The notes under the pieces were generated by a model. That model made no database searches. It had not been told where the DNA came from and saw only the letters and a program-made list of their open reading frames with translations. 25,517 nt of DNA from DASRVA01 sp050732875 (GTDB taxonomy: Bacteria; Gemmatimonadota; Gemmatimonadetes; JACCXV01; JAHWKZ01), in assembly GCA_050732875.1 (NCBI GenBank), contig JBOHRQ010000030.1:1-25517 (forward strand). The letters are read 5' to 3'. The position numbers and the translations under genes are program-made. Of the stretch, positions 14,108 through 22,492 are shown piece by piece. Every line of letters begins with the position of its first letter. Position 1 is the first letter of the stretch.

Positions 14108-14872
14108 ATGTCCCGTCCGCGCCCTTTTCTACCGGGGCTGATCCTGCTGGCCGGCGCACTCGCCTGCAGCCAGGCCGAGCCCGCCGGCCGCGATCCGACC
14201 CCCAGCGTCGTTTTCCAAGGCTCTTCTTCCGGGGACAATGCGAGCCTCGAGCCCGGCCAGGAGCTCGGACCGTCGGGAGCGGCGCCCGAGGTGATCGTCC
14301 TGGGCGATCCGGCTCCGGTGGAGCCCGCCACCCCGCGCACCGTTCGCCGGCCCGATCCGGGTCCGCGGATCATCTATCGCACCATCTACGTCGAGGAGCC
14401 GGCCCCGGCGCCGGAGAGCGGCGAGGCCGCGACCGAGCCGATCACCGGCGAGGTCGAGACGCCCGTACCCGAGCCGGTCGTGGCCGAGACCGAGCCGCTC
14501 GAGGTCCCCGAGCCGGTCGAGCCGTCGGGGCCCGAGCCGGTGGCCACGGCGACGCCGCCAACGGCCCCCGCGCCCACCTTCCCCGAGGGCGGCTCCAGCC
14601 GGACCGAGGACGCGATCGTGGGCGCCGCCATCGGAGCCGGGATCGGAGCCATCCTGGGCGGCCGGGACGGCGCGATCGCCGGCGGGATCGGGGGAGCCAT
14701 CGGCGGCGCGATGGGCGGCCGTTCGGGCGGCATCCTGGGCGGCGTCATCGGCTCCGGCGGCCGCCGGGGCGGTGACCGGTGCATCCCGCGGCGAAGCCAC
14801 TGGATGGAGCCCGAGCTCACGGGCGGCCGCACGAACCCGGGCGCCATTGTCGACGACTTCGTCCTGCGCTAG
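14108..14872 (+). CDS. Putative lipoprotein with Pro/Glu-rich linker and glycine-zipper domain
   Basis: 254 residues. The start ATG follows a good GGAGG. The N-terminus is an export signal ending 'LILLAGALACSQAEP', with a Cys that could be lipidated, although the residues before it are only an approximate lipobox. Residues ~90-160 are built from short Pro/Glu/Val/Thr units ('EPVVAETEPLEVPEPVEP'), likely an extended spacer across the periplasm. Residues ~170-220 form a glycine zipper ('GAAIGAGIGAILGG', 'AIAGGIGGAIGGAMGG') as in SlyB/Gly-zipper outer-membrane lipoproteins. The C-terminus is basic with one Cys. A TATAGT (14062-14067) about 40 bases upstream may be its -10. It is probably an envelope-spanning structural protein. 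Confidence 0.75.
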   Translation: MSRPRPFLPGLILLAGALACSQAEPAGRDPTPSVVFQGSSSGDNASLEPGQELGPSGAAPEVIVLGDPAPVEPATPRTVRRPDPGPRIIYRTIYVEEPAPAPESGEAATEPITGEVETPVPEPVVAETEPLEVPEPVEPSGPEPVATATPPTAPAPTFPEGGSSRTEDAIVGAAIGAGIGAILGGRDGAIAGGIGGAIGGAMGGRSGGILGGVIGSGGRRGGDRCIPRRSHWMEPELTGGRTNPGAIVDDFVLR

Positions 14873-14928
14873 GGCGGATAGTCCACGCTAGCCCCATCCC
14901 GGCGGTCGTCCGGGAAGGACATCGTTCG

Positions 14929-15408
14929 GTGAACGCGCCATCCCTTCCTCCACGCATGATCCTGCGCGCGACGGCTTGCGCCGCCCTCGCCGGCCTGCTC
15001 GGCTGCGAGGTGGCCCTCGACGACGGCCCGTTCGGGGTCGCGGACCGCCCCTTCGTCGAGGGACGCTGGGACATCGAGGCCCGGGTCGATTCGAGCTCGT
15101 GCGGCTTCGTCCGCGACGAGCCCTTCGTGGCCCGCGTTTTCCAGAATCGCGACCTGCTCCAGTTCGTCGTCCGTGTGGACGACTTCGGCGACATCCGCTA
15201 CGACGGACGGCTCGAGCGGGACGGCGACTTCTTCATCGAGCATGTCACGGTGTTCCCGGACCTCGCCCTGCGGGACGCGTCCACCGTGGACGGGCGGTTC
15301 AGGTCGGGCGGACGGAGGCTGCTCGCCACCGAGGTCGAGCGGCTCGAGGACCTTCGGACCGGCGAACGTTGCTCGATCGTCTGGCACTGGGTCGGCGACC
15401 GGCGGTAG
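14929..15408 (+). CDS. Putative lipoprotein of unknown function
   Basis: 159 residues from GTG 14929, which has GGAAGGA 10 bases upstream; ATG 14956 is an alternative without a Shine-Dalgarno sequence. Both give a signal sequence ending in a good lipobox, 'ALAGLLGC'. The mature part is a small beta-rich domain ('GRWDIEARVDSSSCGF', 'LLQFVVRVDDFGDIRYDGRL', 'FRSGGRRLLATEVERLEDL') with two Cys besides the lipidated one ('SSCGF' and 'GERCSIVW') that could pair. I do not recognise a family. It lies 56 bases after the glycine-zipper gene and 10 bases before sufE. Confidence 0.7.
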   Translation: MNAPSLPPRMILRATACAALAGLLGCEVALDDGPFGVADRPFVEGRWDIEARVDSSSCGFVRDEPFVARVFQNRDLLQFVVRVDDFGDIRYDGRLERDGDFFIEHVTVFPDLALRDASTVDGRFRSGGRRLLATEVERLEDLRTGERCSIVWHWVGDRR

Positions 15409-15418
15409 CATCGAAGGC

Positions 15419-15877
15419 ATGACCGACGAGCCGACCGACCTCATGGCGGGCACCCCGCCTCCCCGGCTGGAGCGCCTCCTCGACCGCTTCGAAGCGCTCA
15501 GCCGCGACCAGACCATGGCCGTCCTGGTGGAGTTCGCCGGCCAGTTCGCCGAGCTGCCCCCGAAATTCGCCGAGCTGGCCCGGGACGAGCGCTACGTGGT
15601 CCACGAGTGCATGACCCCGGTCTCCCTCTTCAGCGAGGTGCAGAACGGACGAATCTACTTCTTCGCCGACGTGCCGAAGAGCGCTCCCACCATCCGCGCC
15701 CTGCTTGCGATCTTCACCCAGGCCCTGAACGGCGAGCCGCCCGAAACCGTGCTCGCCATTCCTCCCGACTACGTATCGCGGCTCATGCGGAAGGTGGGGC
15801 TCATGACCCGCGAGCGCGGGCTCAACGCCATGGTCGCCCGCATGAAGCGCCACGCGGCCGAGGCGATCGCAGCCTAG
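15419..15877 (+). CDS. sufE: SufE-like sulfur acceptor protein
   Basis: 152 residues, the normal SufE length. The conserved reading is 'LPPKFAELARDERYVVHECMTPVSLFSEV', with C64 in the place of the SufE sulfur-accepting Cys, then 'ETVLAIPPDYVSRLMRKVGLMTRERGLNAMVARMKRHA'. SufE takes persulfide from the cysteine desulfurase SufS for Fe-S cluster assembly. The motif is ECMT instead of the E. coli GCQS, as in several non-proteobacterial homologues. No sufS or sufBCD is near. TAGCAT (15406-15411) lies 7 bases before ATG 15419, again suggesting a leaderless message. Confidence 0.87.
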   Translation: MTDEPTDLMAGTPPPRLERLLDRFEALSRDQTMAVLVEFAGQFAELPPKFAELARDERYVVHECMTPVSLFSEVQNGRIYFFADVPKSAPTIRALLAIFTQALNGEPPETVLAIPPDYVSRLMRKVGLMTRERGLNAMVARMKRHAAEAIAA

Positions 15878-15885
15878 GCACATCG

Positions 15886-15904
15886 GCCGCCAGACTGTGG
15901 CGGC
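15886..15904 (+). terminator. Hairpin after sufE
   Basis: Perfect 7-base stem GCCGCCA / TGGCGGC (15886-15892, 15898-15904) with a 5-base loop, 8 bases after the sufE stop and 18 bases before the ECF promoter element. There is no T-tract. Likely terminator separating sufE from the sigma-factor operon. Confidence 0.55.
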
Positions 15905-15921
15905 ACCCTCGGGGCGGCACG

Positions 15922-15954
15922 CGTTCCAACAATCCCATCGTTGCCGGCATCTCA
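15922..15954 (+). promoter_or_regulatory. Probable autoregulated ECF promoter, copy A
   Basis: CGTTCCAACAA (15922-15932), 13 bases, GGCATCTCA (15946-15954). Both blocks and the spacing are identical to an element at 18086-18118. It lies directly upstream of the ECF sigma gene of module 2. The first block has the AAC core common in ECF -35 elements. Transcription would start near 15961. Confidence 0.6.
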
Positions 15955-16006
15955 GGGGGTGACGATCGTCGACGACCCGTTCCCGAGCCCGGCTGGTGGC
16001 CCCGCC

Positions 16007-16507
16007 GTGAGCGATCTCATCGAGCGCGCGCAGCGGGGAGACGCGGGAGCCTTCGCCCGGCTCTATCGGGACAACGTGGAGCGCGTTTACGCGATGTGTC
16101 TTCGAATGAGCGGTGAACCCGAACGGGCCGAGCGCCTGACCCAGGACGCGTTCGTCCGTGCCTGGCTTGGCCTGCCGGCGTACCGCGGGGAGGCTCGCTT
16201 CTCGACCTGGATCCATCGGATCGCGGTCAACGTGGTGCTCGAAGACCATCGCTCGACGAGCCGGAGACAGCGGCACGAGGCCGTTTCGCTCACTTATCCC
16301 GCGGTCGCCGCCGAGGACACCGAAGCCCGGATGGAGATCGAGCGGGCGATCGCGAGCCTACCGGACGGCGCCCGGCTGATGGTCGTTCTCCACGACATCG
16401 AGGGGTACCGATACGAGGAGATCGCCGAGCTCACGGGGGTGGCGCTGGGGACGGTCAAGTCCCAGATCCATCGCGGTCGGCGGCTGCTTCGGGAAGCGCT
16501 GGCGTGA
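16007..16507 (+). CDS. RNA polymerase ECF-type sigma factor (module 2)
   Basis: 166 residues from GTG 16007. Sigma-2: 'LIERAQRGDAGAFARLYRDNVERVYAMCLRM', 'LTQDAFVRAWLGL', 'FSTWIHRIAVNVVLEDHR'. Sigma-4: 'LPDGARLMVVLHDIEGYRYEEIAELTGVALGTVKSQIHRGRRLL'. Upstream in-frame starts exist at GTG 15959 and TTG 15941, but they fall at or before the predicted transcription start of copy A of the promoter, so GTG 16007 is preferred; the added residues would be a non-conserved Pro/Ala/Gly tail. It is the first gene of a four-part unit: sigma, zinc anti-sigma (10 bases later), DUF4097 protein (coupled), and, under a second copy of the same promoter, the gene at 18193. Confidence 0.92.
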   Translation: MSDLIERAQRGDAGAFARLYRDNVERVYAMCLRMSGEPERAERLTQDAFVRAWLGLPAYRGEARFSTWIHRIAVNVVLEDHRSTSRRQRHEAVSLTYPAVAAEDTEARMEIERAIASLPDGARLMVVLHDIEGYRYEEIAELTGVALGTVKSQIHRGRRLLREALA

Positions 16508-16517
16508 AGGGGAGCCG

Positions 16518-17189
16518 ATGAAGAGTTCTCATCTGCCCGATACGGAGCTGAACGACTTCGTGGAGGGGCTGCTGGACGGGACCGCCGCACGGCGGGCCGA
16601 GGAGCATCTGCGGAACTGCGCCGACTGCCGTGCGGAAGCCGAGTCGCTGCGCTTCCTGCTGGCCGGGATGCGCGACCTCCCGCGGGAGATCCGGCCGCCG
16701 CGGGATCTCTTCCCGGAGATCACCCGGGTCGCCGGGAAGGCCGAGACCATCCCGCTCGACGGAAGCGATCGGAGACGCCGCGCGCTCCACGATCTCCGCC
16801 GTCCGCTGGCGGCCGCAGCGGTCCTGCTGGTCGTTCTGGCCGCAGCGATGACGGCGTGGCTCCTCGAGCGGCGGCCCGGGGAACCGGTCGCCGTGATCTC
16901 CCCGCAGCCGGCGCTCGCGCCCGCTGCGGACCTGACGCAGGTCGCAACCGACTACGAAGCTGCGATCCGCGAGCTGTCGAACACGCTCCAGGACCGCCGC
17001 TCCGAGCTCGACCCCGCCACCGTCCGGCTCGTCGAGGAGAACCTGCTCGTCATCGACCGGGCCATCCGCGAGTCGCGGGCGGCCTTGGCCGCCGACCCCG
17101 CCAACCAGGTTCTCGAGCAGCTCGTCGTAGCCGGCTACGAGCAGAAGCTCGACATCCTCCGGCGGGCGGCCCGGAGCACGGAGTCGTGA
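16518..17189 (+). CDS. Membrane anti-sigma factor with zinc-finger (zf-HC2), module 2
   Basis: 223 residues; GGGGAG precedes ATG 16518. Zinc motif H30-X3-C34-X2-C37 ('HLRNCADCR'), one membrane helix at about 96-116 ('PLAAAAVLLVVLAAAMTAWLL'), then a periplasmic helical domain ('DYEAAIRELSNTLQDRRSELDPATVRLVEENLLVIDRAIRESRAALAADP'), which is typical of anti-sigma factors paired with DUF4097 genes. It should bind the preceding sigma factor in the cytoplasm and read a periplasmic signal through the helical domain. Its TGA shares a base with the next ATG (TGATG), so the downstream gene is translationally coupled. Confidence 0.9.
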   Translation: MKSSHLPDTELNDFVEGLLDGTAARRAEEHLRNCADCRAEAESLRFLLAGMRDLPREIRPPRDLFPEITRVAGKAETIPLDGSDRRRRALHDLRRPLAAAAVLLVVLAAAMTAWLLERRPGEPVAVISPQPALAPAADLTQVATDYEAAIRELSNTLQDRRSELDPATVRLVEENLLVIDRAIRESRAALAADPANQVLEQLVVAGYEQKLDILRRAARSTES

Positions 17190-18067
17190 TGGCGATGAGA
17201 CACGCCCTCCTCCCGGCGGTGATCCTGGCCGTCCTGACCGCCGCTCCTCCCGCCCTGGCCCAGTCGCCGGTCGACCGGCAGAGGGTCGACCGGCGATTCC
17301 CCATCGACCACGACGCCTACGTGAAGGTCTACCTCCTGGGCGGCGAGGTCCGCGTCACCGGCTGGGAGAAGGATTCGATCGCCGTGACCGGCACGGTGGA
17401 AAGCGGACGGCTCTTCGCGGGCGGACGCGGCAAGAGCGCCAAGCTCGGGCTCTGGGAGGGGCCGGGCTCCGGCCGGCTCGAGGTCAAGGTTCCCGCCTCG
17501 GCCACCGTGTGGATCAAGTCGGAGTCGGCGGCGGTCGGCGTGGCGGGCGTTGCCGGCGGGGTCGACGTGTACTCCGTCACGGGCGGGATACGGATCGAGG
17601 GATCGCCCCGCCAGCTCTACGCGGAATCGATGGGCGGCGACATCGTCGTCGACGCCGCGGCTCCCTCCATACGAGCCAAGACCGCCGGCGGGACGATCTC
17701 CTTCCGTGGCCGGACCGACGATCTCCTGCTCTCGACCGTCTCGGGGTCGATCGACGTGGCTCCCGTGAGCCCGTCTCTCCGGGGGCGGCTCGAAACGGTG
17801 ACGGGCGGAATCCTCTGGCAGGGGGGCGTCGAGCGCGGGGGCTCGCTCGACTTCCAAACCCACAGCGGCACGGTCGACCTGTCGTTTCCCGCCAGCCTGG
17901 ACGCCGAGGTCTCGGTGTCGACCGTCAAGGGATCGATCTCCGGAAAGCCCGGTCCCGCCGAGGCCTCGGGAGCATCCCTGCGCGGCCCGACCGTCGACAT
18001 CCTGGCGGGCGCCGGCGGCGCCCGGGTCGGGATCCGCACCTTCAGCGGGGACGTCATCTTCCGCTAG
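17189..18067 (+). CDS. Secreted DUF4097 beta-repeat protein
   Basis: 292 residues with signal peptide (…ILAVLTAAPPALAQSP). The rest is the DUF4097 right-handed beta-solenoid pattern: repeated short strands ending in Gly, such as 'VYSVTGGIRIEG', 'AESMGGDIVVDA', 'AKTAGGTISFRG', 'LSTVSGSIDVAP', 'ETVTGGILWQGG', 'STVKGSISG', 'RTFSGDVIFR'. The function of the family is unknown; it is often found after ECF sigma/anti-sigma pairs and may take part in sensing the envelope signal (inference). ATG 17189 overlaps the anti-sigma stop. It probably acts in the periplasm. Confidence 0.88.
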   Translation: MAMRHALLPAVILAVLTAAPPALAQSPVDRQRVDRRFPIDHDAYVKVYLLGGEVRVTGWEKDSIAVTGTVESGRLFAGGRGKSAKLGLWEGPGSGRLEVKVPASATVWIKSESAAVGVAGVAGGVDVYSVTGGIRIEGSPRQLYAESMGGDIVVDAAAPSIRAKTAGGTISFRGRTDDLLLSTVSGSIDVAPVSPSLRGRLETVTGGILWQGGVERGGSLDFQTHSGTVDLSFPASLDAEVSVSTVKGSISGKPGPAEASGASLRGPTVDILAGAGGARVGIRTFSGDVIFR

Positions 18068-18085
18068 CACACGAACATTGCTGGC

Positions 18086-18118
18086 CGTTCCAACAAATCG
18101 CGGCGCGAGGGCATCTCA
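18086..18118 (+). promoter_or_regulatory. Probable ECF promoter, copy B
   Basis: CGTTCCAACAA (18086-18096), 13 bases, GGCATCTCA (18110-18118), identical in both blocks and spacing to the element before the module 2 sigma gene. It is 74 bases before ATG 18193, leaving a leader of about 65-70 bases with an AAGGAGG ribosome-binding site. Confidence 0.6.
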
Positions 18119-18192
18119 TCCACGCGAGGGAATGGTTCCTTCGCCCCGCGGCCCGTCGACGGGACCGCGTTCGTTCCGGGAAGGAGGACGTC

Positions 18193-18795
18193 ATGCACTC
18201 ACGCAGAACGCGCACGCAGATCTGCTCGCTGTCCGTCTTCGCGGCGGGCCTCCTGCTGGCCGCCGGAGCGGTGGCCGGCCCGCCGTGGATCTCGATCGAG
18301 CTCCCCGCCAACCCCCACGATCCGGCGACCCGCCAGTCGCTGCTCGTCGTCCACGCCTATCACCACGGCGCCGGCGTCCAGTACCCGGTGACCGGGACCG
18401 CCGAAGGCCTGGTCGACGGCGAGCGGCGTACGGTCGCGCTCGAGATCACGCCCACCGGGAAGGCCGGACTCTATGCGGTCACCCGGCCCCGCCTCGACGA
18501 AGGAGCCTGGGTGCTGGTGATCCGTCTCGACACCGGAAACGGGAACGGCGCGACCGCGCTCGTCTCCCTGGACGGCGGGACGGAGATCTCGAGAGTGCGC
18601 GTCCCGAGCGATGTCAACCGCGAGGGCTGGACGATCCCGCGGTCCGTGTCCGCCGGGGAGATCGACGCTATCCTGCGGCGCGGGACTCTGGCTGCTGACG
18701 ACGCTCCCGGAGGAAGCACCGCCGCCCGGCTGGCCGGGCTCGCCGGCATGGTGGGACTCCTCCTGGTCCCGCTCGCGTTCCGGCGAAGGAGCTGA
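18193..18795 (+). CDS. Secreted protein with C-terminal membrane tail, unknown function
   Basis: 200 residues. AAGGAGG sits 5 bases before ATG. The N-terminal signal is 'SLSVFAAGLLLAAGAVAG'. The middle is beta-rich, Ig-like in flavour ('PPWISIELPANPHDP', 'YPVTGTAEGLVDGERRTVALEITPTGKAGLYAVTRPRLDEGAWVLVIRLD'). The C-terminus has a Gly/Ser pair, a hydrophobic helix and a basic end ('GGSTAARLAGLAGMVGLLLVPLAFRRRS', about 173-200), which resembles C-terminal sorting tails of the GlyGly-CTERM kind or a plain tail anchor. No named family was recognised. Its own upstream element matches the module 2 sigma promoter, so it is probably a member of that regulon. Confidence 0.78.
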   Translation: MHSRRTRTQICSLSVFAAGLLLAAGAVAGPPWISIELPANPHDPATRQSLLVVHAYHHGAGVQYPVTGTAEGLVDGERRTVALEITPTGKAGLYAVTRPRLDEGAWVLVIRLDTGNGNGATALVSLDGGTEISRVRVPSDVNREGWTIPRSVSAGEIDAILRRGTLAADDAPGGSTAARLAGLAGMVGLLLVPLAFRRRS

Positions 18796-18803
18796 AGGTT
18801 CGG

Positions 18804-18843
18804 CACGCGCGGGTGACGGGGTTCGACCCACCGCCCGCGCGTG
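18804..18843 (+). terminator. Long nested hairpin before mutM
   Basis: Outer arms CACGCGCGGG / CCCGCGCGTG (18804-18813, 18834-18843), a perfect 10-base match. Inside them is a smaller stem GGGT-TCG-ACCC (18819-18829). It begins 8 bases after the stop of the gene at 18193. There is no T-tract. Best explained as a strong terminator; the structure would also insulate mutM from the ECF-controlled gene. Confidence 0.6.
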
Positions 18844-18886
18844 AACGCCTTGCCTGTCACGTACCGGGCCCCAGATTCGGTGCCCT

Positions 18887-19777
18887 GTGCCAGAGCTTCC
18901 CGAGATCGCCGCCTACCTGCATGCCCTGCGGCCCCGGATCCTGGGCGCCACCCTGACCGAAGTCCGCGTTCGTGCGGTGTCGCTCCTCAAGACATGGGAC
19001 CCCCCGCTCGAGGCCGCCTGCGGACGGGAGGTGACCGGGCTCCGCCGGCTGGGCAAGCGGATCGTGGTCGGGCTGGAACCCGATCTTTTCCTGGTCCTCC
19101 ACCTGATGGTCGCAGGGCGGCTTGGCTGGTCCGAGACGCCATGGAAGATCCCGCGCAAGCGGGGTCTCGCCGCATTCGACTTCTCGACCGGCTCGCTGCT
19201 GCTCGTCGAGGCCGCGACCAAGCGCCGGGCAGGACTCCACCTGGTCCGGGGCGAGAAAGCGCTGGCCGCGCTCGACCCCGGCGGGATCGAGGTGCTCGAC
19301 TCGACCCTCGATGCCTTCCGCGCCGCGCTGCTCCGCGAGCGGCACACGCTGAAGCGCGCGCTCACCGATCCGCGCAGCTTCGCCGGAATCGGCGGCGCCT
19401 TTGCCGACGAGATCCTGCACCGGGCGCGGCTCTCTCCGCTCCAGATCAACGAGAACCTTGACCCGGACGAGGTCGAGCGCCTGTGGCGGGCTTCCCGCGA
19501 GGTGCTGACCGTCTGGATCGCGCTCCGGGTCGAAGAGACGGGCGAAGGCTTCCCCCAGAAGGTGAGCGCCTTCCACCCGCGGATGGCGGTCCACGGCCGG
19601 TTTCGCGAGCCGTGTCCGGTGTGCGGCGCGCCGATCCAGCGGATCGTCTACGCCGACCGCGAGACGAACTACTGCCCGGGCTGCCAGACGGGGGGGCGCA
19701 TTCTCGCCGACCGCGCGCTCAGCCGCCTGCTCAGGGACGACTGGCCACGCACGCTGGAGGAGCTCGAGGGCGCCTGA
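18887..19777 (+). CDS. mutM: Formamidopyrimidine-DNA glycosylase (Fpg/MutM family)
   Basis: 296 residues. After the start Met the chain begins PELPE, so the catalytic Pro2 and Glu3 are in place; K57 is in 'LGKRIVV', at the same number as in E. coli Fpg. The helix-two-turn-helix region reads 'SFAGIGGAFADEILHRARLSP'. The zinc finger is C243-X2-C246-X16-C263-X2-C266 with R258 in 'ADRETNYC'. A tail of ~30 residues after the finger is longer than in E. coli. It excises oxidised purines and nicks the strand. GTG 18887 is fixed by the need for Pro at position 2. A TTGCCT (18850-18855) 18 bases before a poor -10 might be its promoter. Confidence 0.93.
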   Translation: MPELPEIAAYLHALRPRILGATLTEVRVRAVSLLKTWDPPLEAACGREVTGLRRLGKRIVVGLEPDLFLVLHLMVAGRLGWSETPWKIPRKRGLAAFDFSTGSLLLVEAATKRRAGLHLVRGEKALAALDPGGIEVLDSTLDAFRAALLRERHTLKRALTDPRSFAGIGGAFADEILHRARLSPLQINENLDPDEVERLWRASREVLTVWIALRVEETGEGFPQKVSAFHPRMAVHGRFREPCPVCGAPIQRIVYADRETNYCPGCQTGGRILADRALSRLLRDDWPRTLEELEGA

Positions 19778-19830
19778 CGGACTCGCCGGGGTTTCCTTCC
19801 GCGGCCATGCGGTATTAGTGTGGGCGGATC

Positions 19831-21360
<1,530 letters not shown>

Positions 21361-21390
21361 GATTCCGGCAGCCTGTCATTGAGCTACGTA

Positions 21391-22404
21391 TCATCGTCCT
21401 GACCCTTCCAGAGCGTGCGCGCGCGGGTCCCGGAAGTGCTCGTACAGGTCGTCGAACATCGCGGAGCCGCGCTCGATCCGCGTCCCGTCGTCGTCGTGGG
21501 CCCGCGCGATCCCGGCCAGGACGGCTGCTATCCCGGCCGCCTCGGCCCGGCCGTACCGGCTCTCCTTGAGGTCCAGGTCGTGGACGATCTCGGCGATCGC
21601 CGCGAGGCCGGCATCTTCCCCCAGCCCGAATCGCTGCAGCAGGGTCTCGAACGTGCACCGCTCTCCCTCGTGCGTGAACTCGCCGTCGAACATGTCGAAC
21701 CGGAGCTCGCCCTCGGACGGCTGGTAGCCGGTCGGCTCGACGAACTTGAAGCGCGCCTCCGGATCGATGAACCGGTGGACCAGCCAGGCGCTCGCCGTCC
21801 GGTCCACGCGGACCCCGCGCCGCGTGACCCAGGTCCTGCCCCGTGGCTTCTCGAGCGACCACGTCTCTTCGTGCATGGCTTCCTCCCCCGTCTCAGATGC
21901 GCGGAGCTCGAGCTCCAATAACGCCACCGCCTGCTCGGCCTCTTCCCGTGCCGGCGCCTCGAAGAAGTCGAGACCGCGGATCTCCTCGAGCTTTCGCTCG
22001 AGCCGGGCCAGCGCTTCGGGCCCGTTACGGGTCCCCCCATCGTCCGCGGATGGCTCGACGACCCGGGCCCGGTCCGCTTCCTCCGTGACCTCGCGATAGG
22101 CGACGTCGCGCTCCGCGTTGAACGCCGCCCTGAGCCGCCCGTCGGTGACTCCGTCGATGAACGTGGCCACCGAGAGGGATCCCTCGCCGCCGTCCCGGAC
22201 GATCTCCCGGAGCAGCCATTCCAGGTCTTCCCGGGTGTCCTCGCGCTCGGGAAGCACGTAGACCGAGTTCTTCAAGGGAACGGCTCCGATCCCGGCCAGC
22301 CGTCGCCTCACCCGGACCCGAAAGTAGCCGGGCTCGGGAGGGATCTGGTGGGTGAGGATGAGCCACCGTCCCTCTTGACCTTTTGATTCAACTGTATCAT
22401 TCAT
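21391..22404 (-). CDS. chrB: ChrB-type chromate resistance/regulatory protein
   Basis: 337 residues from ATG 22404. The N-terminal domain ('RWLILTHQIPPEPGYFRVRVRRRLAGIGAVPLKNSVYVLPE', about 12-175) matches ChrB_N. The C-terminal domain starts at about 191 ('TWVTRRGVRVDRTASAWLVHRFIDPEARFKFVEP...FDMFDGEFTHEG...FGLGEDAGLAAIAEIVHDLDLKESRYG') and matches the ChrB C-terminal/chromate resistance exported-like domain. In Ochrobactrum and Cupriavidus ChrB controls chrA expression in response to chromate. The frame stays open upstream but the upstream part is a shadow of the M20 gene. The start is supported by a -10 ending 7 bases before it. It is divergent from M20-chrA. Confidence 0.87.
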   Translation of the reverse strand: MNDTVESKGQEGRWLILTHQIPPEPGYFRVRVRRRLAGIGAVPLKNSVYVLPEREDTREDLEWLLREIVRDGGEGSLSVATFIDGVTDGRLRAAFNAERDVAYREVTEEADRARVVEPSADDGGTRNGPEALARLERKLEEIRGLDFFEAPAREEAEQAVALLELELRASETGEEAMHEETWSLEKPRGRTWVTRRGVRVDRTASAWLVHRFIDPEARFKFVEPTGYQPSEGELRFDMFDGEFTHEGERCTFETLLQRFGLGEDAGLAAIAEIVHDLDLKESRYGRAEAAGIAAVLAGIARAHDDDGTRIERGSAMFDDLYEHFRDPRAHALEGSGR

Positions 22405-22410
22405 TATAGC
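22383..22410 (+). promoter_or_regulatory. Promoter of the M20-chrA-MFS unit
   Basis: TTGATT (22383-22388), 16 bases, TATAGC (22405-22410) inside a markedly AT-rich patch (22380-22420) of this GC-rich sequence. A transcript starting near 22417 would carry a leader of ~75 bases with AGAGGAG before ATG 22493. It overlaps the chrB start region, so one regulator could control both directions. Confidence 0.4.
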
Positions 22411-22411
22411 G

Positions 22412-22440
22412 ATTGTAGCACCGCCATCGCCGGGGCACAA
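22412..22440 (-). promoter_or_regulatory. chrB promoter (leaderless)
   Basis: On the minus strand: TTGTGC (22440-22435), 17 bases, TACAAT (22417-22412), then 7 bases to ATG 22404. Transcription would begin at the start codon. The -10 abuts the -10 of the oppositely directed promoter. Confidence 0.5.
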
Positions 22441-22492
22441 GTCCGCCGTCGGGATCTCACCGCGACCCAACGACCCGAGAGGAGCCGGCCGT

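Noticed and set aside
14600..14780. Repetitive GGCGGC-rich stretch as a DNA repeat.
   Set aside because: Explained by the glycine-zipper protein sequence encoded there.
15941..16006. Longer N-terminus for the module 2 sigma factor (starts TTG 15941 or GTG 15959).
   Set aside because: These codons lie in or right at the predicted promoter start point, and the added residues are not part of the sigma-2 region. GTG 15959 remains possible if the promoter call is wrong.
18804..18843. Possible tRNA 3' half, because of GGGTTCGACCC in the loop.
   Set aside because: The segment resembles a T-arm only by its GTTCGA core. No anticodon arm, D-arm or matching acceptor stem is found around it; a terminator hairpin explains it better.
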